The notes under the pieces are model-generated. The model had not been told where the DNA came from. It was given only the letters and a program-made list of their open reading frames with translations, and did not search any database. Source: Prostheceraeus crozeri (taxonomy: Eukaryota > Platyhelminthes > Polycladida > Euryleptidae). From it: 64,000 bases of DNA. Of the stretch, positions 36,861 to 48,300 are shown piece by piece. The DNA lies in the NCBI GenBank assembly GCA_907163375.1, contig CAJQUW010010458.1, positions 310,001 through 374,000 on the forward strand, in the 5' to 3' direction. The position numbers and the translations under genes are program-made. Within the stretch, counting starts at the first letter, position 1. Every line of letters starts with the position of its first letter.

Positions 36861-37215
36861 GTCTGCTACAGTCTGGAAAGTCTGGTCAACGCTTCTCTAT
36901 GGCTGCGAGAGTCGGACTATCAGTAAGACTATGAAGAGAAGAACAGAGACTTGGACTTATGAAGTCTCCAATCAGGAGGTTCTACAGCGTATCGGAACTT
37001 CACGGATTCCTTGGCCACATCATTCGAGAAGAACAGCTAGAAGAACTGGCTGTCACCGGAGCGATCGTGCGCGGAGTCAACAACGACTCAACTACCTGAA
37101 ATGGCTGCAGGAGTGCACCGGAAAAAAGTCGGTAGACATTTTTCGAAGTCTCAAGCAAAATGATCATCCTCACCGTCAGTGTATGACATGGTACTCCAAA
37201 TGGACCAACATGTCG
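36861..37215 (+). pseudogene. LINE reverse transcriptase, C-terminal relic
   Basis: Pieces in several frames fit the C-terminal region of endonuclease/reverse-transcriptase LINEs. LLYGCESRTIS follows near 36895 (the usual LYG-E-WT motif), then NQEVLQRIGTS near 36970 and FLGHIIREEQLEELAVTGAI near 37005 (usual GHI-R... L-G-I). QQRLNYLKWLQECTGKKSVD follows near 37080. At least two frameshifts separate them, and the RT palm is absent, so it is an old 5'-truncated insertion. The exact clade is uncertain; it differs from both long LINEs in the window. Confidence 0.6.
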
Positions 37216-38328
37216 ACAACTTTATCTCATTGCCAGGTACATTGTGCATGCCGATTAAGCCCGCTTTCCATCGGGTTCGATCTCATTCTACTGATCCGGT
37301 TGGAAATACTCCTCCCAGATACTCCATCGCAAAGCAATGATCTTGACAGTGTTTTTATGGTTCGACGTAGTTGGAGATACGTCCGACAGATTGCAAGTCC
37401 TGACCACTGATCGCCAGGGATGGCCAATTGGATGGTGTTCATGGGCCGGTGGGTCTCCATACGGATGAGACATTATCAATTTCAACTCGAATATCTATGT
37501 ATGAAATAGACTATTTATGCGTATTTTGACTTTTTGAATATTTCGAAACATTGGTTTAACAAGCTTGTCAATCGAAGAAATAAACGGATTTTAAGATATT
37601 CACACCCAAATACTGAAGTCCATCCAGGAATCGTCGAACGCAACCGATTTCAATCAGAAAATTAATAGCATGAGGAACAATAACATTAAGAGCTGGAGGA
37701 TACATTCTAATTGCAAGGCAAATATTAGTTTGAATATTAGAGGTAATGGCACAAATGGAACCATGCCCATACACTTAGCTTATCGGGGAGATTGAATGTA
37801 AAGCGGCATTTCATTTAAAGTGACATGGAAACACAAATGGAATGCTCCATACTCAAATAACATCCTCATTTACCCGCATCTCAAGTTTACTTCAATCGCG
37901 ATATCAAGACACATGATAGAAGATACAAGCTACTAGATTGAACACATACGGGAATAAGTTTTTCAGCAGTTTAATAACAATAAGGCTACGGATAATCTGC
38001 ATGACGAATGATCATCGACATAGTTTAACTTAGGATATTGAGCATGCATGCAGACTAACAAAATAAGCTGTTGAAAATGATAGTTTATGGGATAGTCCGT
38101 GGGATCGCGGGATTCCCATGGCATCATAATTCATAAATCCCGTGAGATGGTAGAGGCCTAGGAATGAAAACTCGTCTCATGGGCATTCCTGCTGATCACG
38201 AATAAACACATGTCATGAGTAGGTACTACGTAGATTTCGCTAAAAATTTAGTTCAACATTTGATTCAGCATCCCATTAGCTTTTGTTTCAAAGTTTGCGT
38301 TAAATTATCTTGAAATTTAATTTATTTG
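37216..38328. other. non-coding intron stretch
   Basis: No supported gene or repeat beyond the LINE relic to the left. Confidence 0.35.
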
Positions 38329-38521
38329 ATGTGGTTTTCGAGGCACAGTGGTTAAGTGCTTGGCATAGCGATCTTTTGGTCCAGTGGTCGAGCCTTGAAG
38401 AGTGTCATTGGAAGTCGGGAGGAAGGGCATCCCGGCTAAAACATCACAACGCTTCAGATAAAGTCTGACCATGTCAGCACCGTCCAAGCCCCCAGTGGTG
38501 GAATAATGACGTTGAGCCACA
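38329..38521 (+). mobile_element. tRNA-derived SINE, family A
   Basis: GTGGTTTTCGAGGCACAGTG then GTTAAGTGCTTGG (box A), GTGGTCGAGCCTTGAA (box B), body TCATTGGAAGTCGGGAGGAA, and tail TCTGACCATGTCAGCACCGT through ATGACGTTGAGCC. No clear target duplication. Confidence 0.75.
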
Positions 38522-40657
38522 CTCCAAAGACCCTTCGTGCTGGATTGTCAAGATGCAATGACATGCTGTCCAGACCGTCTGGCTACTCAGCTCATTAAGG
38601 AAATATGGCAAAGTCAGTTAGATAGTTTGATGTCTCAGTTTGGGGGTCTGGTGTCTCAGTTTGGTGTCTCGATTTAGATGCAATTTTCTTGAATCTGTAA
38701 ATACAAAACAAATTCTCTCTTTGTGAAAGACTTCAGGCGAATAAACATCGAATGTTAATTAAGTATATAAATAAAATCGATGATAATGTCCAGTTACATG
38801 CAGTGACGTAGAGAAATGTCCAGAATTCAGGCTTCAAGCTTGTGAGGTAGCAGAGAAAGGATGCATTACTTTTGAAACTCGAAAGTAACACGATGAAGTA
38901 AGATAAAATGTACAAAGTTATAAAACGCATATAGACAGCAAAAATACTTGGTCGCTGAAATTCAATTATGACGGAATTTGTCAATTTCAAGGCAATGATC
39001 CTCTCAGATTCCTTACTTATTTCCTAGAATTGAAGGCTAAACCTAGCCACTGACAGCATTCGTGGTGTGGTGGGGAATGGTGAAGGTTTAGCTCCATTTT
39101 TGGCTAAGGGCCATATTTATTTCACTATGAAGAAGAGAAGTAAGCATTTTGGGTGATGATTTTCGTTATTTTTGTATCTGCCATTCGACTACTTGCCTGA
39201 ATGATGCAATTGAAATCATCTTATTTATAACTTTTACCTCTTTGAGATAATTGTTCGGTGCTGTCTTATTAGTTGGCTGAACTATTATAAATACGTCGAA
39301 CATTATTCTCTGGCCTTCTGAAGCCACTTTGACAGTCATATGTTTCTGATAAAGTCGTAAATTCTTCTGGGAATCAGCTGAAATTTCAAAATATCATATA
39401 GTGTTCACTAATTAAATTGATTTTCTAGTGAATGAGATGATTTGATAAATAATTTTCTTCCTACAATGTTTGATAGAAAGAAGAAGACAAACTTAATATT
39501 ATCATAGTTCTGCGTACAGTGAGTCATAGCTGCACGTAATTCCACTGTTAAGCATTGGTACAATGTTAGGTAAAGTGGTGAAGTAGTCGACAAATATGGA
39601 CTGCATACCCTATCTTGTCGATATAGTGCAGGACGCATCGCCAGACACTCCGTACTGAATGAAACTGTTCGACTAGCACTGGCAAAGTGCGGATTATCGC
39701 CAGCAATTTAACCAGCTGGTCTGGAACGTGGCGATGGGAAGCGGTCAGATGGTCTGCGGACGGAACATGCAGAGATACCTTCTCCTCAACAGCACTGCAT
39801 GCATAGTAGCATTTAATATATTAGTAATTTTCAATATAAGTTGACAATTTTCTTGTAGTTTGCAAAAGGACGAACCTTCGACTGCTTTTGCTTTCTCACA
39901 TTGAAGTTGTTATAAATATTTCATTACTTTTAGTAGTTGAAAGTTCCTGCATTTCACTTCATGTCACTCAACTCTCCTGACAGCCTGTTACAACAGCTTC
40001 CTTTCTTATATTTCAAAAGAAAATGAAGAACAGACACAGAAAGCTTTGATGAAAATGTAACAAAATCCAAAGTGCAGTTGGACGACCTTGAAGAGGGAGA
40101 GAGAGAGAGAAGAAAGCCAAATTAAAATATTAACTTAACCAAATGAGCAGAAAATAAAAAAATTGTGAAAAAAACATTCATGACCAATGTCCTGTAAATA
40201 CAGTTTGCAGATTCCATAAATTCACTTATTTCTGTTTCAATTACCTTTCAATTGGAATTTCAGTTGAACATATGCAAGTAAAAAATGGCAGAAGTGGCGT
40301 TCAACTAAACGAAGGAAGTCGTAATGAACACAACCTACAATCGAGGACATTATCTCAAAAAATTGCTGAAGTTGTTGTTTGGCTTCTTTATCGAATGAAA
40401 CTTGACAAACTCATCGAATCTGATATCCCAAAGTGATAACATGGTATTACGGTACATATGAAGAATATTTTCTTCCTTCAGGAATCTGGTCAGCTTCTGC
40501 ACTTCCTTTCATCTTAAACTCATGTTCATCGTCCTCAAGCACCTCATACTTCAGTGTCAAAATGCTTCTCTCCAGGTTCTTATCCGCTTCCACTCTACAC
40601 TGATGCATTTTCTTGCTAACGCTCTGATAACACTAACACTTGCAATATTATCATGTC
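38522..40657. other. non-coding intron stretch
   Basis: No supported gene. Short iterations of TTTG-TGTCTCAG at 38625-38690 and a GA-rich run near 40096-40115. Confidence 0.35.
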
Positions 40658-40869
40658 CGGTGGTAGGATAGCTCAGTTGGTGAAGGGCCGAGCTTCCGGA
40701 CTGAGGTGCAGAAGGTCCAGGGTTCGAGTATGTCCACCCCGGGAGGTGACACCGCCCTTACTAGAGGTTAATAACCCTAATCTGGTGAGAACTGCGAGTG
40801 CTAGTTTCTGCCCAATTTCTGGGTTACCAGTATGGCATCGCGCCTTGGTAGGGATAGATAAAAAAAACA
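40658..40869 (+). mobile_element. tRNA-derived SINE, family C
   Basis: Box A TAGCTCAGTTGGTGAAG (from 40670) and box B AGGGTTCGAGTA (near 40719) with a long spacing of about 51 bp. The body is CCGGGAGGTGACACCGCCCT and the end GGTAGGGATAGATAAAAAAA, an A-rich tail. Weak T-stem pairing and the A-tail argue for a SINE and not a tRNA gene. An overlapping 134-codon open frame is not supported as a gene. Confidence 0.65.
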
Positions 40870-42459
40870 CCACAACGGCACTGTATGTCCTGATGAAATA
40901 TCTGAATCTCATTATTATTCAGAAATGGCATTATCTCAATTGGTATAACAATTTCCATTCAAAGAAAGTACATGTACCGTACTCAATAAACAGCTGTGAG
41001 CTTCATGATGACAAGAAGCGTTTGTCGGTTTCTGCTTCACTCACAAACACAATTTAAATGATGTATCTGTCTACTTATTTAAAATCAAGTAGCATGATCA
41101 ACTCTATTAATTTTAAATCGTTCAAAATTATGAAAAATTTTGTTTCAGTATACTCTACCTGCGAATTACTATATTATAGCATGATGGTATAACATTTCTC
41201 AACTTGATCAGCCAAGTCAAATAATGTGCAGTATTCGCAGCATGACAAAAATCTAACTCAAATTCACATATTTGAGATTGAGAAAATCAAATGAGAACAC
41301 ATGCACATTGTACACGCAATACGGTGCATCCTATACCACGCTCATCAACAATCAATTCCAGGCAGAAAGGCACTGCAGGCGGACGGGGCCGGGAAATTCA
41401 AATCCATTTGCAGGTAAAATCACTGGAAGTCGTCAGGAAGGGTATCTGCACTAAAAGTCACAACGGAATATCGCAGTGAATGTTTGGGCAGTAAATACAA
41501 CAGCACAAGAGTTGCTTTTCAACTTGACTTCCATTTCAAGCTCCTCAATTTCACTGTTTATTGAAACATCCCTGACTTTCCTGAGCAATGCATTGATAGC
41601 ATATTTTGAGCTAAGTGTAGGCTGCTTTCTAATAAGTAAAATATATTTTGTAGCAGGACTGAGAAGAAAAAACTCGCTATTACTACTGCAATGTTGCAAT
41701 AACACATTTCAATAATGTTTCAATAACACACAATAACTTCAGGAGATTATCGACAGATCCAAGTAACATGAATACTTTGAAAAAAACATCTTAAACAATG
41801 AAGTTTAATCAGAATTATAATTCAGTTAGAGTAACCGATGTTTTGACCACTTGGCTTCTTCTAAACTGCGGCAATCGACAAAATTAACTATTTACCTGAA
41901 TTTCAAGCGATGTTGATTGAAGGAAATTTCAACATTCTTATTAAGTGAATTCGTACTCAAAAATAGAAACTGTCTCATCGACGTGCTTCTTCGATGTACT
42001 ACAAACTTGCATGAAGGCTTTTCCTCTTCATGAGATTTGAAACTATCATTTTCTAGTTTTAATTGAAATTATGAGTGACCAAACTAAACACTTTTCATAT
42101 GGAAAATTACTGTTGCTTTATGCTTCATATAGCTAAGCAAACTCTACTCAACAGAAGCTGATTGATAGATTTTGCGCTTAGAAATTGTTGATTCAGCTAC
42201 CTCATCGGTATATACACGCAACTACACATAGGAGGACAAAAGGCGGCTAGAAGTGGTATCCACAGTCGAATCTGACAGCTGGAAGAACTTCCATCAGGAA
42301 GCAGTGGCGGTCTTTGATAGCAATGGCGGCACCTGATTGGGACAGTCAATGGCAGATGATGGAAGTGATCAATACAGAATGGCAAACAATTTAATAGGAC
42401 CGCATCGAGTAAAATTCACTTTCACTGATCATAAGAAAGTGCTTTTGAAAATCTTTCAT
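40870..42459. other. non-coding stretch with a SINE A fragment
   Basis: 41420-41466 holds CACTGGAAGTCGTCAGGAAG then GGTATCTGCACTAAAAGTCA, a family A body fragment. Nothing else supported. Confidence 0.45.
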
Positions 42460-42471
42460 TTTGACTAATGG

Positions 42472-42677
42472 ATGTGTGGTCTCCGCGGCACAGTGGTTAA
42501 GTGCTTGGCCTAGCGATCTTCTGGTCCAGAGGTCGAGCCCCGAAAGAGTCATCGGAAGTCGTCAGGAAGGGAATCCGGTCTAAAAGATCATAACGCTCTA
42601 GATTAAAGTCTGACTATGTCAGCACCGTCCCAGCCCCCAGCATGGGGGAGTAGTGATGTTAAACCATTCATCATCAC
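42472..42677 (+). mobile_element. tRNA-derived SINE, family A, best-preserved copy
   Basis: GTGGTCTCCGCGGCACAGTG then GTTAAGTGC (box A, 42487) and GAGGTCGAGCCCCGAA (box B, 42531), 44 bp apart as in tRNAs. Body TCATCGGAAGTCGTCAGGAA, then TCTGACTATGTCAGCACCGT and tail GTGATGTTAAACCATTCATC. A perfect 12-bp target duplication TTTGACTAATGG flanks it (42460-42471 and 42678-42689). This marks a recent LINE-mediated insertion and fixes the true ends of the family. Confidence 0.88.
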
Positions 42678-42689
42678 TTTGACTAATGG

Positions 42690-44637
42690 CTCCAACACTT
42701 AACATTGAAGTCATCGTGCTGTCTTGAGTGAGGTGCAAGCAAGCAAAGACAACATTTCAAGGTCCTAATGAGATAACCATTCTAAAGCAATTCATAGCAA
42801 AAGCCTTTGATCAATAATACGTACGCGATGCTCGCTCTTTGTGGTATTGCAGTTGCTATCAAAATTTCTGCTTGGCGTTCATGTAGTCATGTGCAATGCA
42901 AATTGAACTGACGAGAAGGGAAGATTATTCGACATGAAAACTCCTTTCAAACATATTCTGCAATAGAACCCTCATTCAACCCTCGCCTCACGGGGTTGTT
43001 TTGACAAACGCACCCTGTTGTTGTTGTATCATTATTGTACGCTTATCATGCATCATCATAGTCAATGGAAATTGATATTATTTAACTGAATCTTTACAAT
43101 AGTAGTAGATAAATTGCTTGACAGACAGAATGCAACGGAACCGGTATTGCCATTTACAAAGCGCTGAACTGGCAAATGTGATAATAAAACTATTTTTTGT
43201 CATCTGATGTCAGCGGCGCCGAGAAGTCAAGATAAATAAACTGCCAAATGAAATTGCGACTTGTTAGACAGTTTTCAGCACCGCTGTTATTGTTAACTCT
43301 GAAGAAGGATTCAACACTGGTGTAGATCGATAGGAAAACAAAAGGAGGATTTCTTGCAATCTTTCAATACAAGATAACGAGCAATGTAACCCAAGATTGT
43401 GAATTGGCAAAGATCTCAAGCGCTCCTCAAAATGTTGAGATACAATTAATGCTCAGAAATTTCCGTCAATATTAATCCCACAGTTTATGGAAATTATGTC
43501 TTGCGGAATGTGGCAGTGAGTAAAGGTAGATAAAAGACAGACAGTCACTTGAAGGGAACCGCAGATCCAAGTGCCTTCTAAGTTCGACAAGAAGATTCCT
43601 TTGCAGTCATGGCAACTGAATTAAATGACAACTGGGATTATCATCATTGAAATAATCAAGCACAACTATCACCCACACGATGTGTAAATCCCTTTGCACT
43701 GTTGGCTTGATGTGGTTGGTAATATTAACATCTCAAGTTTTATTACATTCAGAAAAGTTTAGATGATGACAATGTAATATTCGACACGACGATTTGACGA
43801 TTAGATTATCCAAAACAAAATTAATAACTTTGAAAAATGAAAAATTCATACAAATCTTTTACATTGCTGGCTCTTCGTCCTTTCTTGAGAGACAATACAA
43901 TGGAACTGGAGAGTGACAAGAATTGCAAACACATCTCATCACAAAAATTAGTCTGGCAATGTTAGGGCGATATCATTATGTGACACCCATCATAGAAATT
44001 CAAGACGCTATCTGTACAATCATAACGTAGAAATCGACAAAATCGGATCAATTGAAATTAGCAGGCAAACTGATAAGATGATATGACTGATAGTGAACTT
44101 ATGGTTGGAATGAATACTGAAGAGATGCATGAGAAAGTAATGATAAAGGAAAAACAAATGGAACTGAAATAAAAACCAAGAATAAGGACTAAGTAAATAA
44201 AACAACTAGAATATTTAAAAATTGATTTCTCCTCAGTTTTTCAGATTTTCTTTTCACTTATTACTATTGTTGTTTTTTTAACTTCTGTTAAGTTAGGGAG
44301 AGGGCAGTTTTCGACCGAAGTCAACTTTTGACAATTGAAGGTTGATAACTTGCAACATCTGTGCATCTCTACATGCATATTCAACATCATGCGATGAAAG
44401 ATATCAAAAGCATCAGAGTTTACTAAGAAGCCCTCATCAATGCGTTCTGATGACGTCCATAACATGATAAAATTCATTATCAATGTTAGCTTTGCACCTG
44501 CTATATTTATCTTCATAGGCGTACTATGAACCACTAGCAATAAACATTTACAGTTCCAGGAAAATGCAGATAAGATCGGTTACCGTTGAAAACAGAGAAC
44601 CTTTGACTTGCAACAGAAGCATGAACCATGACTGTAA
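42690..44637. other. non-coding intron stretch
   Basis: No supported gene or clear repeat. Confidence 0.35.
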
Positions 44638-44795
44638 TAATATATATATATATACGTTTATTTTCTTCGCAATAGTAAACAATACAGAGAGTGTAGACTG
44701 AGATAGAGTTACAAATCATGGCTTTAAGGAAAGATCATATGAATGAAAGTCATAAGGAGAAAATAATGATAACAACAGAGATTGTCAGATGTGTT

Positions 44796-47417
44796 TCAGA
44801 ACATTATGCTGTTATACATCGATGTACAGTATGGTATAAATGTCGATGAACGCCGGACAGTAGAACAATAAGGAACAGCTAAATGTTTCGAGTTCGGTAG
44901 AGGTTTCGGTACTATATCATGAAGTTGATGACACGGATTCAACATCTGGTGAAAAGTCTTCATTGCGAGGTTCTGACGTCTGTCCTCTAGAGTAGGCAAG
45001 ATACTGCACTTGCATTCAAAGTCACAAATTATCCGGTGGCATCTTTTACGGATGAGTTCCATTCGTTTTGAGTTCTTTGAATTCAACCCAACGAGTAGAG
45101 GACAATTGTATTCGAGTATACTCTGAATATGTGACTTATAAACTTTGACGAGGTCGTCTTTTGTTGCACCCATTAAGCGAAGCTGTTTCAACAGAAAGAT
45201 TCTACGAGATGCGAGTTTGCATATGTACTTAACATGATTATCCCAAGCTAACGTTTCGTGAAATATCACCCCAAGTATCTTCATTTCCGACACAAATGAA
45301 AAATTGCTCTGAAGTGCTGAGTAATTTCTACGTCCTTGTATCAGCATCATTTTTGTTTTATTTGTGTTTAAACGTAGGCCATTATGATGACACCAGTTCT
45401 CCATATGTTCAATTTCTAAATGAATTGAAGAATTCATGTCAGTATCATTTGTAATCGGTATAGCAATAACTACATCATCTGCGTACTTAAAAATGTTCGA
45501 TTCAGGAAGTTTGGGTTTAAGAGTGCCCATGTGACTTGAGAAGAGGTAAGGGGCAATAACAGAACCTTGCGGTACACCTGAGGTAACCGGTTTCAATGAA
45601 CTGAAGGTATTGTTGATTTTCACGCGCTGGTACCGATTCTGAAAATAATTAGCGCACCATTTGATGAAGGATGTTGGCAGATTTCCTTCTATCAAGGTCT
45701 TCATCAAGCATGAATGATGTACTGCATCGAAGGCCCGACTCATGTCAAATGATAGTAAAATAACTTTGTTGTTCTTTTTGTCATCAAGAGAGTGAGTTAC
45801 AAAGTCCAAGAGGGCTATCTGTGCCATGAGAGTCGAAGATCCAGGCCGAAACCCAAACTGTTCTTTGCCATACATTTCCATCAAATTCTCCTTCACCGAA
45901 TTTATAATATATTTCTCCAAAACTTTAACGAGAGGTGGTAAAAGGGAGATAGGACGGATGTTGTAGACGTCAATGTCTCTCGATTTTGGGACAGGCACAA
46001 CATCTGATGTCTTCCATTTTTCTGGGATAATGCCAAATTGAATGGATAATGCAAATATGTGAGCAACTGGTCCAGCAATAGCTTCTGCACAATCACGATA
46101 TACTCTCAGAGGAATAACATCATTACCACAACCTTTCTTAATATCGAGTCTGGACAGTGCAGAACAAACCGATGTCACTGAGATGTCGGGAGACCACGAG
46201 TTCTCGCTTTCTGGGATTTCATTAGTAATGACTGACCAGTCAGGAGATGGAGAGTAATGTTCGCAAATGACCGAATTTATGGATTCGACTGCAGCTATTG
46301 GACTTTCAAATATCGTCAGAAAATCGGCAGGATGGCTTACATTTGCTTTACATTTCGTACCATTTACTACCTTCCAAATACCTCCTCTTGTTTTTGTCAT
46401 TCTTTTGGTCCAGTTGTTTTTTGCATTTTTTATCTCCCAATCTAGTTTTTTCTTGTAATGATTGAATAGTGGGAAGTTTCTTGATCTGAAAGCTTGATGT
46501 TTGCAATTGATCAAATGTTTAAGCACCGGAGTCATCCACGGTTTGTCATCAGCCTTCATCTTCACATAGTTATACGGAATCGTAGCAATAATATTTTCAA
46601 TTTTCTCATAAAAGTATGACAACTTTGAATTTAAATCGTCATTTGATTGATACCACTTATGCCACGGTACTTGACTTATCAATTGCGATATTCTAGTCAT
46701 GTTGCTTTCTCTGTAATCGTAGACCTTACAAATCTTCTGTGACATGCATTTCTGTGAGTTACCTGGCTTCATGATAATGGATAAATGATCCGATTTACCG
46801 AAAGCTGGACCTGGAAAAACATTTATGTATCTACATTTAAGAAAGTCGTCGACGTACACTTTATCGAGCTGAGAGTTCTGTCTAGTAGGAAAATTCACGA
46901 TCTGTGAGAGGCTGAAAGTATTTTCAATCTCTACCATCGCCAGATTGTTGAAATCACCACAGATGAGTAAATTAAATCCAAAAGGGGAACTGTCAAGGAT
47001 GTTATCCAAACAATTTAGGAAAAAATTGATTATCTCTTTATTATTGAGCGAACCAAGGTTTGGTGGAACATAAACAGCGATTAAAATTAACTTTTGGAGA
47101 GGAAATCGGAGACACAGACACTCCATGACGGATGGGGAAGAAGTGAAATTCAGCTTTTCACATTTTAGATTACTACGAGTGTAGCAGCAGACACCTCCAC
47201 CAACACGGCCATCATCTCGGTCTGCTCGAAATGGAGTCGAATACCCAGACAGAGAAATCTGAAAGTCAGCGATGCCGCCGTGCAGCCAAGACTCTGTAAG
47301 AACGAGTATGTCGGGAGCAAAAGTGGACGAAAATACACTGAGTTCATCAATTTTGTTAGGTAGAGATCTTACATTTGAGATAACGATGGATGGTAAAAAC
47401 GAGTCAGGTTTATGCAA
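44796..47417 (-). CDS. LINE ORF2: APE endonuclease and reverse transcriptase
   Basis: About 873 residues. The APE-like endonuclease spans about 10-215, with SNVRSLPNKIDEL (N15), TESW (E42), GDFN (D155) and SDH (D210-H211), all catalytic positions kept. The reverse transcriptase spans about 460-690: NIRPISLLPPLVKVLE, FGFRPGSSTLMAQ, SFDMSRAFDAVHH (first catalytic Asp, 558), SGVPQGSVIAPYLFS (613) and FKYADDVV (YADD 645-648). The thumb and C-terminal region follow (MKILGVIFHETLAWDNHV, AYNCPLL-like LEYNCPLL). The reading frame is open upstream to 47486, overlapping ORF1 by 46 nt in the -1 frame. No ATG occurs in frame at the beginning (position 47417 is TTG). Translation of ORF2 must therefore use a frameshift, reinitiation or a non-ATG start. 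No inactivating change was seen. Confidence 0.9.
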   Translation of the reverse strand: MHKPDSFLPSIVISNVRSLPNKIDELSVFSSTFAPDILVLTESWLHGGIADFQISLSGYSTPFRADRDDGRVGGGVCCYTRSNLKCEKLNFTSSPSVMECLCLRFPLQKLILIAVYVPPNLGSLNNKEIINFFLNCLDNILDSSPFGFNLLICGDFNNLAMVEIENTFSLSQIVNFPTRQNSQLDKVYVDDFLKCRYINVFPGPAFGKSDHLSIIMKPGNSQKCMSQKICKVYDYRESNMTRISQLISQVPWHKWYQSNDDLNSKLSYFYEKIENIIATIPYNYVKMKADDKPWMTPVLKHLINCKHQAFRSRNFPLFNHYKKKLDWEIKNAKNNWTKRMTKTRGGIWKVVNGTKCKANVSHPADFLTIFESPIAAVESINSVICEHYSPSPDWSVITNEIPESENSWSPDISVTSVCSALSRLDIKKGCGNDVIPLRVYRDCAEAIAGPVAHIFALSIQFGIIPEKWKTSDVVPVPKSRDIDVYNIRPISLLPPLVKVLEKYIINSVKENLMEMYGKEQFGFRPGSSTLMAQIALLDFVTHSLDDKKNNKVILLSFDMSRAFDAVHHSCLMKTLIEGNLPTSFIKWCANYFQNRYQRVKINNTFSSLKPVTSGVPQGSVIAPYLFSSHMGTLKPKLPESNIFKYADDVVIAIPITNDTDMNSSIHLEIEHMENWCHHNGLRLNTNKTKMMLIQGRRNYSALQSNFSFVSEMKILGVIFHETLAWDNHVKYICKLASRRIFLLKQLRLMGATKDDLVKVYKSHIQSILEYNCPLLVGLNSKNSKRMELIRKRCHRIICDFECKCSILPTLEDRRQNLAMKTFHQMLNPCHQLHDIVPKPLPNSKHLAVPYCSTVRRSSTFIPYCTSMYNSIMF

Positions 47418-47440
47418 TGAAACCGCTTCGGTATAAGAAG

Positions 47441-48187
47441 TTAAAGAAAATGTTGAGGTATATTTGAAACATCTCGTGGAATAAGTTTACCTCTTCTTAT
47501 AACGTAATCAAAGCCATTTTGTCGTTGCCTCTTCATTTCATCCATCAATTCCTTTCTCTTTGCTCTTTGACGGAAAGTCAGATCAGGATTAATATAACAT
47601 TGTACGAATGTATTTGAACCTCGCAACTGTTTCGCTCTCCTGAGAAAAGCACGTTTATGCGAAATGTCTCCGAAAACAACACGTATCAGTCTTGGTCTCT
47701 GTAAATTTTTGCCAATTCTGTATACATCTTTTATTTCATAGTCATCCAACTCCAGTTCTTCTGCTATGTCAGCTATTTTCTCGGTATCTTTTGCTTTTCG
47801 TTCTTCAACAGTTCCCGAAGGCTGCTCGGGAACTCCTGATATTATTATGTTACATTTCTTCGATTCGCGCATTTCAATTTCAGTTACCACATCCTCAAAG
47901 GTATCCTCAATCTTGCCCTTTAACACATTATTTTCATCAGTAAGACAATCCATCTTTTGTTTCATTTGCTGTACTTCAGTGTCACAATATGCCTGGGACA
48001 TCGTCACAGATTTCAATGAGTCTTCCAGCCCTTCCATTCTTGCTGTTAAAGTGCTGATTAATGTTTGAATACCTGTGAGTTCTTTTTTTATAAAACGTTG
48101 TATATCTTCCTTTAGATTATCTAGACGCTGTTGTTGAATATCATTCGATGAGTTCGACCTCGTTGTACGCTTAGGGGTATTATTCAT
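47441..48187 (-). CDS. LINE ORF1 protein (coiled coil plus RRM-like)
   Basis: 248 residues. The N terminus is basic (NNTPKRTTRSNS). Residues about 20-110 are heptad-rich coiled coil (LDNLKEDIQRFIKKEL, MKQKMDCLTDENNVLKGKI). Residues about 112-180 resemble the RRM-like fold of LINE ORF1 proteins (KKCNIIISGVPE, then RPRLIRVVFGD), and the C-terminal part has NPDLTFRQRAKRKELMDEMK and YVIRRGKLIPRD. ORF1p of this type trimerises, binds the element RNA and acts as a chaperone. The ATG at 48187 is the first in frame, about 45 bp after the tRNA-like module. The stop TAA at 47443-47441 lies inside the upstream extension of the ORF2 frame. Confidence 0.85.
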   Translation of the reverse strand: MNNTPKRTTRSNSSNDIQQQRLDNLKEDIQRFIKKELTGIQTLISTLTARMEGLEDSLKSVTMSQAYCDTEVQQMKQKMDCLTDENNVLKGKIEDTFEDVVTEIEMRESKKCNIIISGVPEQPSGTVEERKAKDTEKIADIAEELELDDYEIKDVYRIGKNLQRPRLIRVVFGDISHKRAFLRRAKQLRGSNTFVQCYINPDLTFRQRAKRKELMDEMKRQRQNGFDYVIRRGKLIPRDVSNIPQHFL

Positions 48188-48224
48188 TTTAGAATATTTT
48201 GAGAAACGTTTTCCGAAATATGCA

Positions 48225-48295
48225 AAACTAGATTTGAACCTACGTCGTTACACCTTCTAGCCCGTACTTTAACTCCCTGGACTATCGTAACTTCG
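48225..48295 (-). promoter_or_regulatory. tRNA-like Pol III box A/box B module before LINE ORF1
   Basis: On the minus strand, box A-like TAGTCCAGGGAGTTAA (48283-48268) and box B-like GGTTCAAATCT (48239-48229) are about 44 bp apart, the spacing in tRNA genes. AGAAGGT sits between, as in many tRNA variable regions. Stem pairing of the T-arm is poor, so it is not a tRNA gene. Confidence 0.4.
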
Positions 48296-48300
48296 GTATC

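Larger units (their letters stand above)
44638..48300 (-). mobile_element. non-LTR retrotransposon (CR1/L2-type), apparently full length
   Basis: Minus strand, in order: a tRNA-like box A/box B module (48225-48295), ORF1 (48187-47441), ORF2 (47417-44796) and a 3' tail ending AATAAACGTATATATATATA near 44640, a (TA)n microsatellite tail as in CR1/L2-group LINEs. Both ORFs are free of stops and frameshifts and all catalytic residues checked are present, so the copy is young and may be competent. The exact 5' end and target duplication were not found. Confidence 0.85.

Noticed and set aside
36931..37410. 159-codon open frame as an intact gene
   Set aside because: Conserved LINE C-terminal words are spread over several frames, so the open frame is a chance path through a relic.
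40653..41057. 134-codon open frame over the family C SINE
   Set aside because: It reads through a tRNA-like head and an A-rich tail, so it is a by-product of the SINE.
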